A DNA stretch of 64,000 nt from Sedimentitalea todarodis (GTDB lineage Bacteria; Pseudomonadota; Alphaproteobacteria; Rhodobacterales; Rhodobacteraceae). Shown piece after piece: positions 36,072 through 45,239 of this stretch (position 1 is the first letter of the stretch; every line of letters begins with the position of its first letter). Both the position numbers and the translations under genes were made by a program. The stretch lies in NCBI RefSeq assembly GCF_032595355.1, contig NZ_JASMWN010000021.1, positions 26,965-90,964 of the forward strand. Direction: 5' to 3'. The notes under the pieces were generated by a model. That model was not told the DNA's origin and ran no database searches. It saw only the letters and a program-made list of their open reading frames with translations.

Positions 36072-36367
36072 CCATCACGAATTACATTATTCCCACGCTA
36101 CTTTATACAGGTGTGTTCTTCTATGCGGCCGGATCGTTGGGGCTGCTTCGGTTCCGAGATGCCGAGACGAGGCTGCACGCGCTCACCAAAGCCGACAATG
36201 TCGGCCTGGGCTTCGTGGCGCTCGCCGCCGCTTTGCACTGGGGCTCGGTCACCGCCGCCGTCAAAATCGCCGCCGTCTGGCTGTTCGCGCTCATGGCCGC
36301 GGGCGTGACCGCGCAGCTGATGGCGCGCCGCGCGAAGACTGGCGCCGAACAGGATACGATCGAATGA
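36068..36367 (+). CDS. mrpG: Mrp-like antiporter subunit G
   Basis: 99 residues with three membrane segments. YAAGSLGLLRFRDAETRLHALTKADNVGLGFV matches the MrpG/MnhG signature (GLxRxPDxxxRxHAxTKxxTLG). The ATG overlaps mrpF, and its stop overlaps the next gene as ATGA. Confidence 0.88.
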   Translation: MTITNYIIPTLLYTGVFFYAAGSLGLLRFRDAETRLHALTKADNVGLGFVALAAALHWGSVTAAVKIAAVWLFALMAAGVTAQLMARRAKTGAEQDTIE

Positions 36368-37308
36368 CGCTGGCCTTCGATCTGATCCTCTGTCTGATGA
36401 TCATCGGCACTGCCGCCTCGGCGCTGCTGATGCGCAACGCGCTGGCAGCGATCGTCTTCTTCATCGTGTTCGGCAATCTGCTCGGTCTGGCATGGCTCGC
36501 GATGGACGCGGTCAATGTCGCGATGGCGGAAATCGCCATCGGCGCGGGCGTCACCGGAGTTTTGCTGATCCTGGCGCGGCAACGGCTGATGGCGCTTGGC
36601 GACGATCTTGTGTGCGACGAGATGCCCGGCTGGCTCCGCGCTGGCGCATTGGTGGCCTGCGCCGGTTTCGCGGCGCTGGTCGGGGCCGCTGTTCTGAGCG
36701 TCGCGCCATCCGACGACCTGGGCGGACCGATCGCCGCGCTGATGCCGTCGCTTGGCATCGAGAACCCGGTGACCGGCGTGCTTCTGGCCTTCCGCGCCTA
36801 CGATACGTTATTGGAAACCTTTGTCCTGCTGGGCGCCCTGGTCGCGGTCTGGTCGCTTGCCCCGGGCACTGCCTGGCCGCACCCGCCCGCCACGCTGGCA
36901 TTGACAGAGCGTGAGGGCCACGGCGTGGCCGCGGCCTTCGGGCGGCTGCTCTTGCCCCTGGCGCTGGTCATGGCGGCCTATCTGGTCTGGACCGGGTCGG
37001 ACCTGCCGGGCGGAGCGTTCCAGGCCGGAACCGTACTTGCCGGCGGTCTTATCATTGCCGTGATCGGCGGCGCGGTCTTGTGGCCGCGCGGCGACAATCG
37101 CCTCCTGCGCGTGGCGCTGGTGCTTGGTCCGGCGGTCTTCCTGACTATCGGCCTGGCGGGCATCGCCCTGGGCCGGTTTCTGTTTTATCCTCCGGGCTTC
37201 GAGAAGGCACTTATCGTCGCAATCGAATACAGCCTCGCGCTGTCGATCGGCGTTACCCTGGCACTCCAGCTGGCCGGTCCGCCGGTAACGCCGGATCATA
37301 AAGGTTGA
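36364..37308 (+). CDS. Fusion of MrpA C-terminal (DUF4040) and MrpB
   Basis: 314 residues. The first part (DLILCLMIIGTAASALLMRNALAAIVFFIVFGNLLGLAWLAMDAVNVAMAEIAIGAGV) is the DUF4040 module normally at the C-terminus of MrpA. The last third (AYLVWTGSDLPGGAFQAGTVLAGGLIIAVIGG) is an MnhB/MrpB domain. No full-length MrpA is present. Such a split arrangement occurs in some alphaproteobacterial and archaeal Mrp-like clusters. Coupled by ATGA overlap to mrpG. Confidence 0.8.
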   Translation: MTLAFDLILCLMIIGTAASALLMRNALAAIVFFIVFGNLLGLAWLAMDAVNVAMAEIAIGAGVTGVLLILARQRLMALGDDLVCDEMPGWLRAGALVACAGFAALVGAAVLSVAPSDDLGGPIAALMPSLGIENPVTGVLLAFRAYDTLLETFVLLGALVAVWSLAPGTAWPHPPATLALTEREGHGVAAAFGRLLLPLALVMAAYLVWTGSDLPGGAFQAGTVLAGGLIIAVIGGAVLWPRGDNRLLRVALVLGPAVFLTIGLAGIALGRFLFYPPGFEKALIVAIEYSLALSIGVTLALQLAGPPVTPDHKG

Positions 37309-37315
37309 CCGACGC

Positions 37316-37636
37316 ATGGCAATAGTGGAGCATCTTTACCCCCTCACGGGCGCGGTTCTGGTTGGGCTTGGTCTTTATGGCTTTCTGACCCTGCGCCATC
37401 CGCTGCGTCAGCTTCTTGCCGTCAACGTGGTAGGCGCCGGGATATTTCTGATCCTGGGAGGCCTTGGGCGCGGCGCCGACTCGACCGATCCGTTCCCGCA
37501 GGCGCTGGTGATCACGGGTATCGTCGTCGCCGTTGCTCTCACCGCCTTCGGCGCGGCGCTTATCCTGCGCGTGGCCGAGGACGAGCGCGCGCCGGACGGC
37601 ACGGCCGCCGACGACACAAACGGGAACCACCCATGA
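37316..37636 (+). CDS. mrpC: Mrp-like antiporter subunit C (NuoK-like)
   Basis: 106 residues with three membrane segments. LVGLGLYGFLTLRHPLRQLLAVNVVGAGIFLIL and FPQALVITGIVVAVALTAFGAALILRV match MrpC/NuoK, including the conserved PQALVLTAIVI-type segment. The stop overlaps the first mrpD-like start. Confidence 0.88.
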   Translation: MAIVEHLYPLTGAVLVGLGLYGFLTLRHPLRQLLAVNVVGAGIFLILGGLGRGADSTDPFPQALVITGIVVAVALTAFGAALILRVAEDERAPDGTAADDTNGNHP

Positions 37637-39090
37637 GCCCGCTCGACCTGCTTGTCGCGGCGCCGCTCGCCTTCATGATCGCGGCACTGCTCTCTGGCCC
37701 TTGGGGGCGCTGGTGGCTGTTGGCGGCAATCCCGGTCATGGCGGGCCTGACGGTCTGGCTGCTGCTGCTGCCAGAGGGCTCGGGGCATGTGGTCGGCGGC
37801 TGGACCCTGCCGCTGGGCGTTCAATTGCGCGCTGATGGGGTAGCACAGCTGATGGTGGCCGCCACGGCCGTCTGCGCTGCGATCGTCGGGCTATATGCGC
37901 TTCACGAATTCGCACCCGGTGCGGACCGCTCGGAGACCGCCCACGGCTTTGCCTTCTGGCCGCTCTTCTACCTGTTGTGGGGCGGAGCAAATGCCGGTTT
38001 CCTGACCACCGATCTCTTTAACCTCTACATCGCGCTGGAGATGGTCAGCCTGGCAGCGGTGGCGATGGCGGCGATGGGATCGCTGCGGGCCGCTTTGCGC
38101 TATTTCGTGATCGCTCTGGTCGGATCACTGGCCTACCTGCTGGGCGTGGCCCTCCTGTTCTCGAACTATGCGACGGTGGATCTGACGCTCCTGGCGGAGA
38201 TGGCGCGGCCTGACCTTGCGACCAAGACAGCGCTCGCGGTGATGACGGCAGGACTGCTGATCAAGGCTGCAGTCTTTCCACTGCACGGTTGGCTGCCGCC
38301 GGCCCATGCCGCCGCCCCCGCCCCCGCCAGCGCCCTGCTTTCCGCGATCGTCGTGAAGGTGGGATTCGTCATCCTGCTTCGCCTTTGGTTCGAGGCCTTC
38401 CCGGCCATCATCGCCCCTGCGGGGCTGGAGCTGCTGGGCTGGCTTGGCGCGCTGGCGGTTCTCTACGGCTCGGTCCAGGCGATCCGGCAGGACACCCTGA
38501 AAGCCCTGGTGGCCTATTCGACGGTGGCGCAGATCGGCTATCTCCTGCTGGCCTTTCCTCTGGTCGCGACCGCGGCAGGGACCGGCGGAGCCTGGGCCGG
38601 GATGACGATCCACGCGACCGCCCACATGCTAGCCAAGGCGGCGATGTTCCTTGCCGCGGGGCTGATGCTCAAGGCCGTGAACGGCCACCACCTGAAAGAC
38701 CTTCACGGGCTTGCGCGGGCTATGCCGTTGACCGTTGCGGCCTTCGGGCTGGCGGCGGTGTCCCTGATGGGCCTGCCGCCTTCTGCCGGCTTTCTCGCCA
38801 AGTTCCTCCTGCTCGAGGCCGCAGTGGAGCAAGGCGCTGTGTTCGCGGCGGCGGTGCTGCTTGTCGGCGGGTTGCTGGCCGCGGTCTATCTTTTCAAGCC
38901 GCTGGCCTGGGCCTTCGCCGGAAGCGACACGCCGGTGGTCGTGGCGAAGGCCCCGCTGCGCACCGCCGCACCGCTGGCGCTGGCGCTGCTGGCAGTGTCG
39001 CTGGGATTTGCCGGACAGGCGATGGTCGATATCACTGCCGGGTCGCCCTGGGCAGGGCCGCCGGCAACTGAGGCGGAGGACGTCCAATGA
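37633..39090 (+). CDS. Mrp-like antiporter subunit D, copy 1
   Basis: 485 residues, a proton-conducting-type NuoL/M/N-family protein. The TM5 glutamate is present in FNLYIALEMVSL (E136). The TM7 lysine lies in LLIKAAVFPLHGWLPPAHAAAPAPASALLS. The signature AYSTVAQIGYLL is also seen. It ends overlapping copy 2 by 4 bases. This is one of three such subunits in tandem. Confidence 0.88.
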   Translation: MSPLDLLVAAPLAFMIAALLSGPWGRWWLLAAIPVMAGLTVWLLLLPEGSGHVVGGWTLPLGVQLRADGVAQLMVAATAVCAAIVGLYALHEFAPGADRSETAHGFAFWPLFYLLWGGANAGFLTTDLFNLYIALEMVSLAAVAMAAMGSLRAALRYFVIALVGSLAYLLGVALLFSNYATVDLTLLAEMARPDLATKTALAVMTAGLLIKAAVFPLHGWLPPAHAAAPAPASALLSAIVVKVGFVILLRLWFEAFPAIIAPAGLELLGWLGALAVLYGSVQAIRQDTLKALVAYSTVAQIGYLLLAFPLVATAAGTGGAWAGMTIHATAHMLAKAAMFLAAGLMLKAVNGHHLKDLHGLARAMPLTVAAFGLAAVSLMGLPPSAGFLAKFLLLEAAVEQGAVFAAAVLLVGGLLAAVYLFKPLAWAFAGSDTPVVVAKAPLRTAAPLALALLAVSLGFAGQAMVDITAGSPWAGPPATEAEDVQ

Positions 39091-40565
39091 ACGAATTCCT
39101 ACCCCTGTTGCTGGTCTTCCTGCCCTTCGTTCCGGCACTGATCAGCTTCGCCCTGCCCGAGCGCATGGCGGTATGGCGCGACGTGATCAACATCAGCTTC
39201 GCGCTGGCCAAGCTGGCGCTCGTGGGGTTTCTGCTGCTGTCAGTGGAAGACGGTGTGACCACGGAATGGCGTTACGAATTCCTGCAGGGCCACGATTTCA
39301 TTCTTCGCACCGACGCTTTCGCGTTGCTGTTCATTACCCTCTCGGCCTTCCTGTGGCTGATTGCAACCGTCTACGCGATCGCCTATTTCGGACGCGGCCC
39401 TCACCTGGCGCGCTTTTTCGGGTTCTTCAACCTCTGCGTCCTGGCGGCGACCGGCGTGGCCATGTCCGGCACAGCGATCACGTTCTTCGTGTTTTACGAG
39501 CTTCTGACTCTGGCGACGTGGCCGCTGGTCGTCCACAAGGGTGACGAGAAGTCCCTGCGCGCGGGGCGCATCTACCTGATCTATACGCTGGCAGGCAGCG
39601 CCGCCTATCTGGCGGGCATCGTCTGGCTGAAATCGCATGTCGGCACGATCGAGTTCGCTGCGCGGCCTGATCTGTCCGGTATCCCGCGGCTCGAACTCAC
39701 GCTGATCTTCATCCTTTGCATCGGCGGGCTTGGGGTGAAGGCGGCGCTCATCCCGTTCCACGGATGGTTGCCCGAGGCGATGGCCGCCCCGGCCCCGGTC
39801 AGCGCGCTGCTGCATGCCGTTGCCGTGGTCAAGGCCGGCGCGTTCGGGATTCTGCGGATGATCTACGACGTCTACGGCATCGATACGGTCTCGGATCTGG
39901 GGCTCGGTCCCCCGCTTGCCGTGCTGGCCGCGGCAACCATCCTTTATGGCTCGTTCCGCGCCCTGATGCAGACCGACATCAAGAAGCGGCTGGCCTATTC
40001 GACGGTGAGCCAGGTCAGCTACATCATTCTCGGGGCCAGTCTGATCGGCCCCTTCGCCATGATTGGCGGGCTGGTGCATCTGGTGCATCAGGGTATCATG
40101 AAGATCACGCTGTTCATGTGTGCGGGCGCGCTGGCCAACCGGATGGGAATCAAGGCGGTTGCGGATCTCGACGGCGCCGGGCGGATGATGCCGGTGACCA
40201 TGGCGGCCTTCAGTGTCGGCGCGCTCGGCATGATTGGCATTCCGCCGAGCGCGGGCTTCATCTCGAAATGGTACCTGGGGTTGGGCGGGCTGCAATCTGA
40301 CGCGAGATGGGTCGTCGCCGTTCTGGCGGGGTCGTCTCTGCTGAACGCGCTCTACTTCCTGCCGCTGCTGTACCGCGCCTGGCTGCTTGCGCCATCACAG
40401 AGCCATGCGCCGGTGCGGGAACTGGACGGCGCCTGGAACCGCATGCTGGTTCTCCCCGCCGCGATAACCGCGCTGACAGTGCTGGTGGCCGGCCTCTTTG
40501 CGGCTTTCCCGTTCAGCCCCTTGAGTTGGGTCATTCTGATCGCGGAGAGGGGATACCTGAAATGA
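39087..40565 (+). CDS. Mrp-like antiporter subunit D, copy 2
   Basis: 492 residues, same family as copy 1. E138 lies in FVFYELLTLATWPLVVHK and the TM7 lysine in LGVKAALIPFHGWLPEAMAAPAPVSALLHAVAVVKAG; AYSTVSQVSYIILGASL is present. All canonical charged residues that I can check are retained. It overlaps copy 1 and copy 3 by 4 bases each. Confidence 0.88.
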   Translation: MNEFLPLLLVFLPFVPALISFALPERMAVWRDVINISFALAKLALVGFLLLSVEDGVTTEWRYEFLQGHDFILRTDAFALLFITLSAFLWLIATVYAIAYFGRGPHLARFFGFFNLCVLAATGVAMSGTAITFFVFYELLTLATWPLVVHKGDEKSLRAGRIYLIYTLAGSAAYLAGIVWLKSHVGTIEFAARPDLSGIPRLELTLIFILCIGGLGVKAALIPFHGWLPEAMAAPAPVSALLHAVAVVKAGAFGILRMIYDVYGIDTVSDLGLGPPLAVLAAATILYGSFRALMQTDIKKRLAYSTVSQVSYIILGASLIGPFAMIGGLVHLVHQGIMKITLFMCAGALANRMGIKAVADLDGAGRMMPVTMAAFSVGALGMIGIPPSAGFISKWYLGLGGLQSDARWVVAVLAGSSLLNALYFLPLLYRAWLLAPSQSHAPVRELDGAWNRMLVLPAAITALTVLVAGLFAAFPFSPLSWVILIAERGYLK

Positions 40566-42253
40566 CAACCGAAGCTGCCACCCTTCTGCTACCGGCCGTG
40601 ATCCTCTGGCCGCTCCTTCTCGCCGTTCTGTGCCTGGTGCCGAAACTCGGGCCGAGGATGCTGCTGGCGCTGCCGCTCGGGCCGCTGCCAGCACTTGCCG
40701 CCATGTTCCTGGCGCCGCGGGACGACACTTTTGGCGTGAGATGGGTTCTGCTCGACGGTGGGCTCCGGTTGACCGAAACGGGCGTGCTGTTCCTGGGCGG
40801 TGCGGCGACACTGTGGTTCTGGGCCGGGGTATATGCCATGCGCTACATGCGCGGCGATCCTCGTGCGCAAAGCTTCGTGCTGTTCTGGATGCTCGTTCTT
40901 ACCGGAAATCTGGGCGTGTTCCTCGCCGCCGATCTGGCAAGCTTTTACGTTTACTTTGCGCTGGTGTCGCTTGCCGCCTATCCGCTGGTGATCCATGATC
41001 GCAAGCCCGCCTCGATGCGGGCAGGCACGGTCTACATCATCCTTGCGGTGATCGGCGAGACCGCGCTTCTGGCGGGTTTCCTGATGGCATCGCAGGCGGC
41101 AGGGGGATCCACCCTTATCGAAGATGTCCGCCTGAACCTCGCCGTTGCAACGGCCGACCCGGTGACCCTTTGGCTGATCATCACGGGATTCGGCATCAAG
41201 GCGGGTCTGGTCCCCCTGCATGTCTGGCTTCCGGTGGCGCATCCGGCGGCGCCGGTGCCAGCCTCTGCGGTGCTGTCGGGCGCCATCGTCAAGGCGGGCA
41301 TCTTCGGGCTGGTTGCGTTTCTGCCCTGGGGCCATGCCTGGCCGATCAGTGGTACGATGCTGGCCCTGGCAGGGTTCGGCGGGCTCTTCGCGGCGGCGCT
41401 TTACGGGGCGATGCAGGCCAATCCGAAGACGGTGCTGGCCTATTCCACCGTCAGCCAGATGGGGCTGTTGATCGGTGTGATGGGCGCGGCGCTGGCGGCG
41501 GGCCTGCCAGCGGTCTCGGTGCTGCCGGCGGTCGCGCTATATGCGCTGCATCACGGTCTGGCCAAGGGGGCATTGTTCCTGGGCGTCGGCCTGGCCAGCA
41601 GGGCTCGGGGGGGCGCGCGCGGCTTGGTGATCGCGGCACTGGCGGTGATCGCCCTGTCGGTCGCGGGGCTGCCTCTGACCGCCGGAGCGCTGGCGAAATC
41701 CGCGATCAAGGGCCCCGCAGGCGAATTTGGCGCCACGTTGATCGGCCTCTCCGCGCTCACCTCGGGGCTTCTGCTGGCGCGCTTTCTGTTCACTCTGCCT
41801 GCGGCCGACAAGGCGAAGAGCCTGCCCGGCCTCATGGTTGTGCCGGTGGTGGCTCTGGCCGCCGCTGCGCTTGCCCTGCCGTGGTCTCTTTATTCTGCGG
41901 CAACGGGCAAGGCACCGTATGGGACGATTGACTTCCTGGCCGTCAGCGCCAGCGCCTGGCCTCTAGGGCTCGCGGCGGCCCTCGTCATCGCTGCGTTGGG
42001 AATCGGGCTGCGCGCCCCGTCGCTGCCCGAAGGCGACCTGCTCGGCGTGGTTTCGAGGGTCAGCGCCCGTGCGGTCGCCGCGGCTCAAGCCGCCGCATCG
42101 GTGCGCGCATCGGAAAAGCCGGTTGAGAACGGGCAGACCTTGCCGGAACTTGCGGAGGGGCTGGAACGGCTGGAGCGGCTGATCAACGACCACACGGCTA
42201 CCTCGGTCAGCCTGATCCTGATCGCGCTGGGCCTGTTCGCCGCGCTTGCCTGA
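40562..42253 (+). CDS. Mrp-like antiporter subunit D, copy 3, lacking the TM5 glutamate
   Basis: 563 residues. The segment FYVYFALVSLAAYPLVIHD aligns with FVFYELLTLATWPLVVHK of copy 2, but the key glutamate is alanine (A133, codon GCG at 40958-40960). The TM7 lysine (GFGIKAGLVPLHVWLPVAHP) is retained. A 60-residue C-terminal extension ends in a further membrane segment. It closes the operon. The missing glutamate suggests that this subunit does not pump in the canonical way. Confidence 0.85.
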   Translation: MTTEAATLLLPAVILWPLLLAVLCLVPKLGPRMLLALPLGPLPALAAMFLAPRDDTFGVRWVLLDGGLRLTETGVLFLGGAATLWFWAGVYAMRYMRGDPRAQSFVLFWMLVLTGNLGVFLAADLASFYVYFALVSLAAYPLVIHDRKPASMRAGTVYIILAVIGETALLAGFLMASQAAGGSTLIEDVRLNLAVATADPVTLWLIITGFGIKAGLVPLHVWLPVAHPAAPVPASAVLSGAIVKAGIFGLVAFLPWGHAWPISGTMLALAGFGGLFAAALYGAMQANPKTVLAYSTVSQMGLLIGVMGAALAAGLPAVSVLPAVALYALHHGLAKGALFLGVGLASRARGGARGLVIAALAVIALSVAGLPLTAGALAKSAIKGPAGEFGATLIGLSALTSGLLLARFLFTLPAADKAKSLPGLMVVPVVALAAAALALPWSLYSAATGKAPYGTIDFLAVSASAWPLGLAAALVIAALGIGLRAPSLPEGDLLGVVSRVSARAVAAAQAAASVRASEKPVENGQTLPELAEGLERLERLINDHTATSVSLILIALGLFAALA

Positions 42254-42295
42254 CGACCGTCGCCCGGGGACTTCTGTAGATATGTACGGACTCTC

Positions 42296-42520
42296 GGGAC
42301 ACTTCCTGTAAATTACCCAATCTCGGGTGGAGGAAGTATTCATGACGAACGAAGAACGGGACATTCAACGCAAGCTTTGAGTGCTTCAACATGCCGATCA
42401 GATCGTGGCGTATCTGCGTCGAAGCGTTGGAGGAAGCCATCGGCAAGTTTGGTCCGTCAGAGATCATGAACGCCGATAGTCATACGATCGGTGCCAGTTC
42501 TCGGGTGGTTTGACTCAAAC
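42296..42520 (+). pseudogene. Transposase remnants (IS481-like start and IS3-like piece)
   Basis: From 42341 the frame reads MTNEERDIQRKL, a stop, then VLQHADQI, matching the start of IS481-type transposases with an internal stop. From about 42412 a different frame reads CVEALEEAIGKFGPSEIMNAD, the pattern of IS3 OrfB shortly before its last catalytic region. Both are broken and too short to work. The rest of 42254-42763 has no gene. Confidence 0.6.
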
Positions 42521-42763
42521 ACCGATCGACCATTCGCTGGGTTGGTGCCGCATGGCTTCCCGGCGTGATCTGACTCTCACTCCGATCGACCTGACACGTG
42601 TCTTTCTCTGGACTTGTCGATCATCCGGGAACGCCCTGCGGCGAGCTTGTCTCAAAGGTGCGCCGTGACCCAAGAAGGGCCTGACCATCCGGTCTCATGA
42701 CTGTCCTGTCCCTGCAGTCTTCTAAGCGGTTCTCGTTCACGCGCCGCAGGAAAGGATCATCAC

Positions 42764-43785
42764 ATGGCCGATTACACCAAAGCATCTCGCGTTGTCGGAG
42801 GCGTCGATACCCACAAGGATTTGCACGTGGCGGCCGTTGTCGACCACCGGGATCGCGTTCTCGGTGTCGAAAGCTTTCCCACGACACGACATGGGTACCG
42901 CTTGATGCTCGCCTGGATGAGGTCTTTCGGCGATCTGCAGCGCCTCGGCATCGAATGCTCGGGCAGCTATGGCGCAGGATTGCTGCGTTACATGCAGGCG
43001 GCTGGTGTCGAGGTTCTGGAGGTCACTGCCCCTGACAAGCATGACCGACACCGCCGCGGAAAGAACTACCACTTCGATGCGGAAAGCGCTGCTCATGCAG
43101 CCTTTACCGAACGTCACACCGTGACACCAATGAGCCGTGATGGAATGGTCGAAAGCCTCCGTGTACTAAGGGTTTGCCGCAAGACCGCAGTTCAGGCGCA
43201 CCGCATCGCCTTGCAGATGATCCAGACAACGATCGTCTGCGTACCCGACAGATTGCGAGACCCGTTGCGGCAGATGACACCCATGCAGTTGATCCGCACG
43301 TTGGCAGCTTGGCGGCCCGATCTCACGGCATATCGGGAGGTCGAAGAAGCGTATCGCATCTCGCTCAAATCGCTGGCACGGCGTTATCTCGAACTGCATG
43401 ATGAGATCGCCGACCTGGACGACATGATCAAAGCCATCGTCAAGGATCTTGCCCAGAGCTGCTCGAACAGACAGCGATCTGCCTGAACAGCGCGGCGCAA
43501 CTATTGCTGACGGCTGGCGATAATCCCGAGCGCCTCAAATCCGAAGCGAGCATTGCAGACCTTTGCGGCGTCAGTCCGGTACCCGCATCTTCCGGCAAGA
43601 CTGTCAGGCACCGGTTGAACAGAGGCGGCGATCGCGCGGCCAACAGCGCTATCCATATTACCGCGATCGGTCGGTTGCGACTGGACTCACGCACCCAGGC
43701 CTATGTTGCCAAACGCATCGCTGCCGGCAACTCGAAGCTGGAAGCCATTCGCAGTCTCAAACGCTACATCGCCCGCGAAGTCTGA
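42764..43785 (+). pseudogene. IS110-family transposase, frameshifted
   Basis: The first frame (42764-43486) begins MADYTKASRVVGGVDTHKDLHVAAVVDHRDRVLG and runs through the DEDD domain and helical region. The C-terminal transposase_20 part (SEASIADLCGVSPVPASSGKTVRHRLNRGGDRAANSAIHITAIGRL) is in another frame (to 43785). The frames join if one C is restored in the short C run at 43452-43454, giving KDLAPELLEQTAICLNSAAQ. The single-base loss inactivates the gene unless it is a sequencing error. Confidence 0.8.
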
Positions 43786-43816
43786 GGTGATTGGTCACCG
43801 CAAGGGCAAGCCAAAG

Positions 43817-43954
43817 TTACTTCAGCTTCTTTCTAGCAATCTCCACTGCGGGCTTGCCCGCGAACGGATTATCTGACCCGGAAACTTTCGGTTTATCTTG
43901 TTTCGGCTTCTTGGCTTCCTTGTTGCCGCGCTTGCCGTGTTTATCGTTTTTCAT
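43817..43954 (-). CDS. Small lysine-rich protein
   Basis: 45 residues starting MKNDKHGKRGNKEAKKPKQDKPK, strongly basic, with a GAAAGG ribosome-binding site upstream. Similar short Lys-rich hypothetical proteins occur in alphaproteobacteria; nucleic-acid binding is possible but not shown. Two hydrophilic halves end in AVEIARKKLK. It lies between the IS110 remnant and other very small genes. Confidence 0.55.
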   Translation of the reverse strand: MKNDKHGKRGNKEAKKPKQDKPKVSGSDNPFAGKPAVEIARKKLK

Positions 43955-44208
43955 TGTGGTACCTTTCGAGGGTGGTTGGAGTGATGTCGCAAGAAGCGAC
44001 AGGTTCAGCTCTGGGAGTCCGGGCCCTGCCAGGCCGCAGACGTTACCCGGCACCACTGTTTTCCATACCGCGTTTCAATCACCACGGTAGTAATTGCAGG
44101 GTTCCCGGGCATTAGAACGATGGAGTCCCGAAATAACGACATCGTCGAGTGAAACAGGCCTCTGGCGAATTTCTGTCCACCAGAGGCATGTTTCTAAGCT
44201 TCTGGCGC

Positions 44209-44382
44209 CTACTCAGTTGCTGGCGCGGTCTGTTCGATCGCAGGGATCACCTCATCGGCGGCCCCGCCGCCGAACCAATCATACCCGTAGCCCAGAGCGG
44301 CGATCACGACGATCGCGGCCACTGCGGCTCCGCCCCAGACCCACCAGTTGGTCGCCTTGGGCGCATGCATGTTCTCTTCCAT
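44209..44382 (-). CDS. Small single-pass membrane protein
   Basis: 57 residues: an N-terminal MEENMHAPKATNWWVW, one membrane segment (GGAAVAAIVVIAALGYGYDWF), and an acidic tail. An AAAGGA box precedes the ATG. No family is recognised. It lies downstream of the EF-hand protein on the same strand with 45 bases between, so they may be co-transcribed. Confidence 0.55.
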   Translation of the reverse strand: MEENMHAPKATNWWVWGGAAVAAIVVIAALGYGYDWFGGGAADEVIPAIEQTAPATE

Positions 44383-44427
44383 CTCATCAATCCTTTGATT
44401 GAATGCGAAAAACCTGACCGAGAAGGG

Positions 44428-44673
44428 TTACTCGGCCGGCTCCTCGATCATTCCGGTTTCGAGAGCGGCAGCGAGTTCCGTTTCGTCCACGAAAGTGTCA
44501 CCGCTGGTGTCGACTGCGCCGAAGGCTTCTTCGGTCAGGTCGGGATACATCACCGCCATTTCGGTGAAGGAAATCAGGCTGTTGCCATCGGTATCGACGT
44601 CCGAAACCGTGAGGGCGAAGGCCGGAGCCGCGATCAGAGCGGCCATCATAGTACCAACTGCTGCACGACGCAT
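44428..44673 (-). CDS. Exported EF-hand calcium-binding protein
   Basis: 81 residues. A signal peptide (MRRAAVGTMMAALIAAPAFA) precedes two EF-hand loops, DVDTDGNSLISFTE and AVDTSGDTFVDETE, with the expected acidic spacing. An AGGAG ribosome-binding site lies 9 bases before the ATG at 44673. It should bind calcium in the periplasm. The CaCA-type exchanger gene nearby (45240) is divergent to it. Confidence 0.8.
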   Translation of the reverse strand: MRRAAVGTMMAALIAAPAFALTVSDVDTDGNSLISFTEMAVMYPDLTEEAFGAVDTSGDTFVDETELAAALETGMIEEPAE

Positions 44674-45239
44674 ATTCGTTTTCTCCTGAAAACTTCGAAG
44701 GACCAATTCCCTCGAGTACAACTGAAATCAGCATTCCCTTGCCGGCATTCAAGTGCTCCATGAGGCGGCCGATAAAATACCCTGCACCCTTTGCCGTCGC
44801 TAGGCTGAAGTCACCTCACCCCTTGTTTTGAGGAGAATTGAAGCAATAACGACTGCCGCTTTTTGCAAGCCATGTGCGGCTCTCAAATGTAGTGACTCGG
44901 ACTGTCGGAGAGGTTCAGAAGGTCCATTGAGAAGGTTCCAAAGCATAACTATGGTCCTCTCCTTCTTGGATGGAAAATCGCTTGGCACGTCCATTATGGA
45001 GAAAACTCCGGATCGCAGAAATAGGCCTGCCGCTCAACCGGCATCCACCGATTGTGGTAGTTGTCAGAAGCGAACAATGGCACCGCCAAAAACGTTCAAA
45101 GTGTCGGACCTGCGCTCTCACTCGCAAAAGTTTTCGACCACTTGAAATCGAGTGTCATCGCTCCCTATTTCCACTATACAGGCCACCGAGTTGCATATCC
45201 CATGCGCTCGCCAACCTTGCATCTAAGGACGGTCCGCTC
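44674..45239. other. Non-coding gap between the EF-hand and exchanger genes
   Basis: 566 bases containing divergent promoters. The open frames here have no recognisable content. I see no IS ends, RNA gene or strong hairpin. Confidence 0.4.

Noticed and set aside
39240..40295. Minus-strand open frame opposite the mrpD-like copy 2
   Set aside because: Antisense shadow of a coupled operon gene, with biased composition.
42764..43785. Programmed frameshifting as an explanation for the IS110 break
   Set aside because: IS110 transposases are normally single-frame, and no slippery heptamer or stimulatory structure is evident.
44970..45239. Longer start for the CaCA exchanger
   Set aside because: The extra 90 residues are basic and not hydrophobic, and the ATG at 45240 begins directly with the first membrane segment.
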